From JAVBNF01 sp031551725 (GTDB taxonomy: Bacteria > Bacteroidota > Bacteroidia > Bacteroidales > P3): 8,276 bases of DNA. The translations under genes were made by a program, and so were the position numbers. Under the pieces are notes generated by a model, which ran no database searches, was not told the DNA's origin, and saw only the letters and a program-made list of their open reading frames with translations. The stretch is from assembly GCA_031551725.1 (NCBI GenBank), contig JAVBNF010000035.1, forward strand, positions 1 through 8,276. The letters are read 5' to 3'. This document shows, piece by piece, positions 5,759-8,276 of this stretch (positions within the stretch are counted from its first letter, which is position 1; each line of letters begins with the position of its first letter).

Positions 5759-7093
5759 TTATTTAGTTTGTGAACGTTGATGTATCTTTTGTCGAACCTG
5801 CATTTTGCCCAAGCGCATCAAATCCAGAAGCGGAATGTAGGATGGACAGGTATATAAACAGCAACCGCATTCGATACAATCCATAATACGCTCTTCTTCT
5901 GCGCGTTCCCAGTTTTCATTCCGCACCAAAGCCGAAACCAGATGTGGTTCAAGGCCAATTGGGCATGCCTCGCTGCATTTTGCACAGCGAATGCAATTGG
6001 TTGCAGGTTTGCGAATGCTTTCTTCTTGAGGAATGAGTAGAACGGCCGATGTGTTTTTCATCACAGGAATATCGACACTTGTAGCAGCTTTGCCCATCAT
6101 AGGTCCGCCGATAATGATTTTGCCTGTGTTTTCGGGCATTCCGCCGCCGGCTTCGATCAGCATTGAAATGGGCGAACCGATGCGAATCCAGTGGTTGGAA
6201 GGCTTTTTCACTTTCTTGCCGGTAATCGTCACCATGCGTTCCACAATCGGTTTGTTTTTCTGCACAGCTTCGTAAACGGCAAAGCAAGTAGAGATGTTAT
6301 TGACAATGCAACCTGCATCAATCGGCAATTTGCCGGAAGGCACTTCGCGTTTAGTCAACGCATAAATCAATTGTTTTTCTGACCCTTGCGGATATTTCAC
6401 TTGAAGTGGAAATATTTCTATTCCGGGATAATTTCGCGCAAGCTCCTTAAATATCTTAACGACATCTTTTTTATTATTTTCGATACCGATATATGCATGT
6501 TTCACGCCCAAAACCTTTTGCATGATGGCAATGCCGATCATACATTCTTCGGGTTTTTCGAGCATCAAACGATAATCGTCCGTAAGGAAAGGCTCGCATT
6601 CTACGGCATTTACGATAAAGAATTCAACATGTTTTTCTTTCGGAACTTCGAGTTTTATCTGTGTAGGAAATGCTGCGCCGCCAAGTCCGACTACACCCAT
6701 TTCGCGTACTTTGGCAATGATTTCTTCTTTTGTTGCCGTGATTTCTTTTTTAATATCCGTACTGCGGTCAATAGTTTCAATCCATTCGTCGCCTTCAACA
6801 TCAATAAAAATAGCAGGGTGGCGGTATCCGGTGCAATCCAGGGCCATGTCTATTTTCGAAACGACACCCGAAACCGGCGCGTGTACATTGGAGCCAATGT
6901 AGGATGTGTTTTCTGTCAATAATTGTCCGACTTTTACGCGGTCGCCTTTTTGCACAATGGGTTTTGAGGGAGCTCCCAGATGTTGGGAAACCATTACACA
7001 AACCTGTTTGGGGACGGGTAAAACTTCGCTATGAAGCTCTGCGCCTAATTTATTATCCACCGGATGGATACCTCCTATTCTAAACGTTTTCAT
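5759..7093 (-). CDS. rnfC: RnfC, NADH/FMN and iron-sulfur subunit of the Rnf complex
   Basis: This is the cytoplasmic peripheral subunit that exchanges electrons with NAD+/NADH through FMN and two [4Fe-4S] clusters. From the ATG at 7091-7093 it has 444 residues, normal for the short form without a long C-terminal tail. The start MKTFRIGGIHP is typical, and an earlier in-frame start would add 35 residues that overlap rnfB and match nothing in the family. GLGGAAFPT (136-144) is the nucleotide/FMN-binding glycine loop, as in the 51-kDa subunit of complex I; VNAVECEPFLTDDYR (161-175) is the adjacent conserved segment. CIRCAKCSEACP (Cys367, 370, 373, 377) and CIECGCCLYTCP (Cys406, 409, 412, 416) bind the two [4Fe-4S] clusters. 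The start overlaps the rnfB stop (ATGA), so translation is probably coupled. Confidence 0.96.
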   Translation of the reverse strand: MKTFRIGGIHPVDNKLGAELHSEVLPVPKQVCVMVSQHLGAPSKPIVQKGDRVKVGQLLTENTSYIGSNVHAPVSGVVSKIDMALDCTGYRHPAIFIDVEGDEWIETIDRSTDIKKEITATKEEIIAKVREMGVVGLGGAAFPTQIKLEVPKEKHVEFFIVNAVECEPFLTDDYRLMLEKPEECMIGIAIMQKVLGVKHAYIGIENNKKDVVKIFKELARNYPGIEIFPLQVKYPQGSEKQLIYALTKREVPSGKLPIDAGCIVNNISTCFAVYEAVQKNKPIVERMVTITGKKVKKPSNHWIRIGSPISMLIEAGGGMPENTGKIIIGGPMMGKAATSVDIPVMKNTSAVLLIPQEESIRKPATNCIRCAKCSEACPIGLEPHLVSALVRNENWERAEEERIMDCIECGCCLYTCPSYIPLLDLMRLGKMQVRQKIHQRSQTK

Positions 7094-7947
7094 ACGTTTG
7101 CCTCCTCTCCTACTACATCGGTTTTCCTTGCCGGAAACCGGTGTTCGAGAATGGCTCCGGTAGGACAAACAGGCGCACATTTGCGACATTGTTTGCATTT
7201 ATCGTGATTGATATAAGCCAGGTTATTTTTCATAGTAATTGCTTCAAACGGACAAACATTAAAGCACTTGGAACAACCGATACAAGCGGTTTTACAGTTT
7301 TTAATTGCCTGTGCTCCTTTTTCTTCGTTAATACACGAAACATAAATCCGGCGGTCTTTTTTGCCTTTCGGGCGCATTTCGATGATGTTTCGCGGACACG
7401 CTTTTGCGCATGCTTCGCAAGCCACACATTTATCGTCGGAAATAACAGGCAGTCCGGTTTCTTTATCTACATGAAGTGCATCGAATTTGCAAGCGCGTTC
7501 GCAATCGCCCAAACCCAAGCAGCCGTGTGGACATCTGCGTTCTCCGGCATTGAGGTTGTTGGCAAATTTGCAACTTGAAATGCCGTCGAATTGTATTTTA
7601 GGAACCGCATTTTGGATACTTCCCGAGCAACGCAATACAGCGATTACAGGGGCTTTTTCTTCGGCAGTCAGCCCCATGATATTTCCCACTGCGAGCATGG
7701 TGTTTGCACCGCCGACAGGGCAATAAAAATTATCGAGAGAGCCGGAAGCAACGATGGCTTCGGCAAAGTTCCGGCAGCCTGCGTATCCGCATCCGCCGCA
7801 GTTGGCGCTTGGAAGCGCTTGAAAGACCTCATCAATACGCGGATCTTCTTCAACCTTGAATTTTTGCGAAACAAAATACAGAATCACAGCCGACAATGCG
7901 CCTGTAACAGCAAGAGAAAGAACAGCATAAAGCAAAATTGTAGTCAC
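7090..7947 (-). CDS. rnfB: RnfB, ferredoxin-interacting polyferredoxin subunit of the Rnf complex
   Basis: First gene of the operon and entry point for electrons from reduced ferredoxin. The 285-residue protein has one N-terminal membrane helix (about 4-26), then EDPRIDEVFQALPSANCGGC, the start of the family's N-terminal cluster domain (Cys50, 53, 58, 76). Ferredoxin-type groups follow: Cys139/143/149/153, CVACEACAKACP (174-185), CIGCSKCFNVCP (222-233) and CKQCRKCAPVCP (251-262). With Cys107, 126, 205 and 218 there are 24 cysteines, enough for six [4Fe-4S] clusters, more than in the gamma-proteobacterial form and as proposed for acetogen RnfB. The start is the GTG at 7945-7947: an in-frame TAA lies upstream at 7966-7968 and no ATG lies between. 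The protein ends with a short tail (KTDVVGEEANV). A promoter motif lies 27 bp before the start. Confidence 0.96.
   Translation of the reverse strand: MTTILLYAVLSLAVTGALSAVILYFVSQKFKVEEDPRIDEVFQALPSANCGGCGYAGCRNFAEAIVASGSLDNFYCPVGGANTMLAVGNIMGLTAEEKAPVIAVLRCSGSIQNAVPKIQFDGISSCKFANNLNAGERRCPHGCLGLGDCERACKFDALHVDKETGLPVISDDKCVACEACAKACPRNIIEMRPKGKKDRRIYVSCINEEKGAQAIKNCKTACIGCSKCFNVCPFEAITMKNNLAYINHDKCKQCRKCAPVCPTGAILEHRFPARKTDVVGEEANV
7101..7106 (-). promoter_or_regulatory. Full Shine-Dalgarno sequence of rnfC
   Basis: The minus strand reads AGGAGG seven bases before the rnfC ATG, inside the end of rnfB. It decides the start at 7093 against the longer frame. It is the only strong ribosome-binding site in the operon; rnfD, rnfE and rnfA have A/T-rich leaders with no comparable motif. 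Confidence 0.8.
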
Positions 7948-7973
7948 TGCAATTAGATTATTGTTTTAGCATG

Positions 7974-8005
7974 CAAATATACGTAAAATTGTGGAAAAAC
8001 CCATA
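7974..8005 (-). promoter_or_regulatory. Probable rnf operon promoter (Bacteroidota type)
   Basis: On the minus strand TATATTTG (7981-7974) matches the -7 consensus TAnnTTTG exactly. TATG at 8005-8002, 20 bp upstream, matches the -33 TTTG at three of four positions; a perfect TTTG at 8009-8006 is 24 bp away, longer than usual. Transcription would start near 7967, giving a leader of about 20 nt before the rnfB GTG. Confidence 0.5.
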
Positions 8006-8020
8006 CAAAATCACAATTTT
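7985..8020. promoter_or_regulatory. Perfect 9-bp inverted repeat over the rnf promoter, possible operator
   Basis: AAAATTGTG (7985-7993) and CACAATTTT (8012-8020) are exact inverse copies separated by 18 bp. The left arm lies in the spacer of the proposed rnfB promoter and the right arm just upstream of its -33 element, a position suited to a dimeric regulator. Both arms are A/T-rich, so chance cannot be excluded. Confidence 0.35.
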
Positions 8021-8097
8021 TCCAAAATAATTATTGTTTCCTGTTATCATTCTCATAGAAGTTATTGAAAAAATCTCTGTGAATAAAGATATTTAAT

Positions 8098-8128
8098 TTT
8101 GTATTTATTGAATTAAAGGCTAAATTTG
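8098..8128 (+). promoter_or_regulatory. Consensus-like Bacteroidota promoter pointing right, away from rnfB
   Basis: TTTG (8098-8101), a 19-bp spacer and TAAATTTG (8121-8128) fit the Bacteroidota consensus TTTG-N19-TAnnTTTG without mismatch. Transcription would start near 8135 and run into the 3' end of the transposase on the other strand. No + strand reading frame follows in the window (the ATG at 8148 stops after one more codon). It may be the promoter of a former divergent neighbour now separated by the IS, or a chance match in A/T-rich DNA. Confidence 0.4.
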
Positions 8129-8159
8129 TGGTTTAAAATTTCTACTGATGCGTTAATAT

Positions 8160-8276
8160 TTAACAGTTACTAAATAAATTAGATTGTTCATTGACATTTT
8201 GTTTGATTTTGGATTCTGTAAGCAACTCTTTTATAGGAGTTTTATCAAAAGCAGAAATTTCTAAAATTTGTATGAT
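8160..8276 (-). CDS. IS4-like transposase, C-terminal fragment
   Basis: A minus-strand frame enters from the right edge and gives 38 residues before TAA at 8160-8162: IIQILEISAFDKTPIKELLT, then ESKIKQNVNEQSNLFSNC. The wording QIL-x-I-S-x-F-D-K-T-P-I-x-E-L-L with a short NLF-type ending is what I know from the C-termini of IS4-superfamily (DUF4372-containing) transposases of Bacteroidales. The catalytic DDE residues lie outside the window, so family and completeness are not proven. The IS end should lie shortly left of 8160, but no terminal repeat can be defined from one end. It is oriented toward the rnf operon. Confidence 0.6.
   Translation of the reverse strand: MIQILEISAFDKTPIKELLTESKIKQNVNEQSNLFSNC

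Noticed and set aside
6386..6922. 178-codon + strand frame inside rnfC
   Set aside because: It is a shadow of rnfC: rich in Phe/Cys/His with no recognisable domain, while the minus-strand frame has all RnfC motifs.
7094..7198. 35-codon N-terminal extension of rnfC
   Set aside because: It overlaps the ferredoxin-rich end of rnfB, matches nothing in the family, and the AGGAGG at 7101-7106 clearly serves the ATG at 7093.
8224..8243. AACTC ... GAGTT hairpin as a terminator
   Set aside because: It lies inside the transposase coding sequence (codons for KTPIKELL), has only a 5-bp stem, and needs no further explanation.

Overview
The window looks like chromosomal DNA from a member of the Bacteroidota, probably an anaerobic Bacteroidales-type organism. 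Three things point there: the gene order rnfB-C-D-G-E-A, promoter-like motifs of the TTTG / TAnnTTTG type instead of TTGACA / TATAAT, and a C-terminal type IX secretion (T9SS) sorting domain on one protein. Most genes lack Shine-Dalgarno sequences, which also fits.

Layout, left to right. Bases 2-91 (+) are the last 29 codons of an IS3-family transposase whose body lies outside the window. It is followed by the 3' part of a secreted repeat protein (112-837, +) with two 74-residue repeats and a T9SS sorting domain. This protein has no proper start and was probably truncated by the IS. Bases 838-1134 hold decayed coding sequence on the same strand. A strong hairpin (1198-1237) separates these + strand remnants from the leftward genes. 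Everything from 1316 to 7947 reads leftward: a secreted protein of unknown function (1316-2821, TTG start), then the complete Rnf electron-transport operon in transcription order rnfB (7947) - rnfC - rnfD/rnfG - rnfE - rnfA (2894). Beyond rnfB are a promoter with an inverted repeat, a consensus-like promoter pointing the other way, and at the right edge the last 38 codons of a second transposase (IS4-like, minus strand).

How it works together. RnfB and RnfC carry iron-sulfur clusters, and RnfC also binds FMN and NAD(H). RnfD and RnfG carry covalent flavins, and RnfA and RnfE form a membrane pair that holds a [2Fe-2S] cluster. Together they pass electrons between ferredoxin and NAD+ and couple this to ion transport across the cytoplasmic membrane. 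All key residues looked for are present, so the complex should be functional.

The core operon is conventional. The unusual points are: (i) rnfD and rnfG are one uninterrupted reading frame (517 codons); (ii) a dispersed-type palindromic repeat lies between rnfG and rnfE; (iii) a second, TTAATGG-type repeat fills the gap after rnfA and runs up to the TTG start of the downstream gene; (iv) transposase tails lie at both ends of the window, and an orphan promoter faces the right-hand one. I see no clear evidence of a wholly new system. The best candidates for something undescribed are the RnfD-RnfG fusion and the unknown secreted protein behind rnfA.
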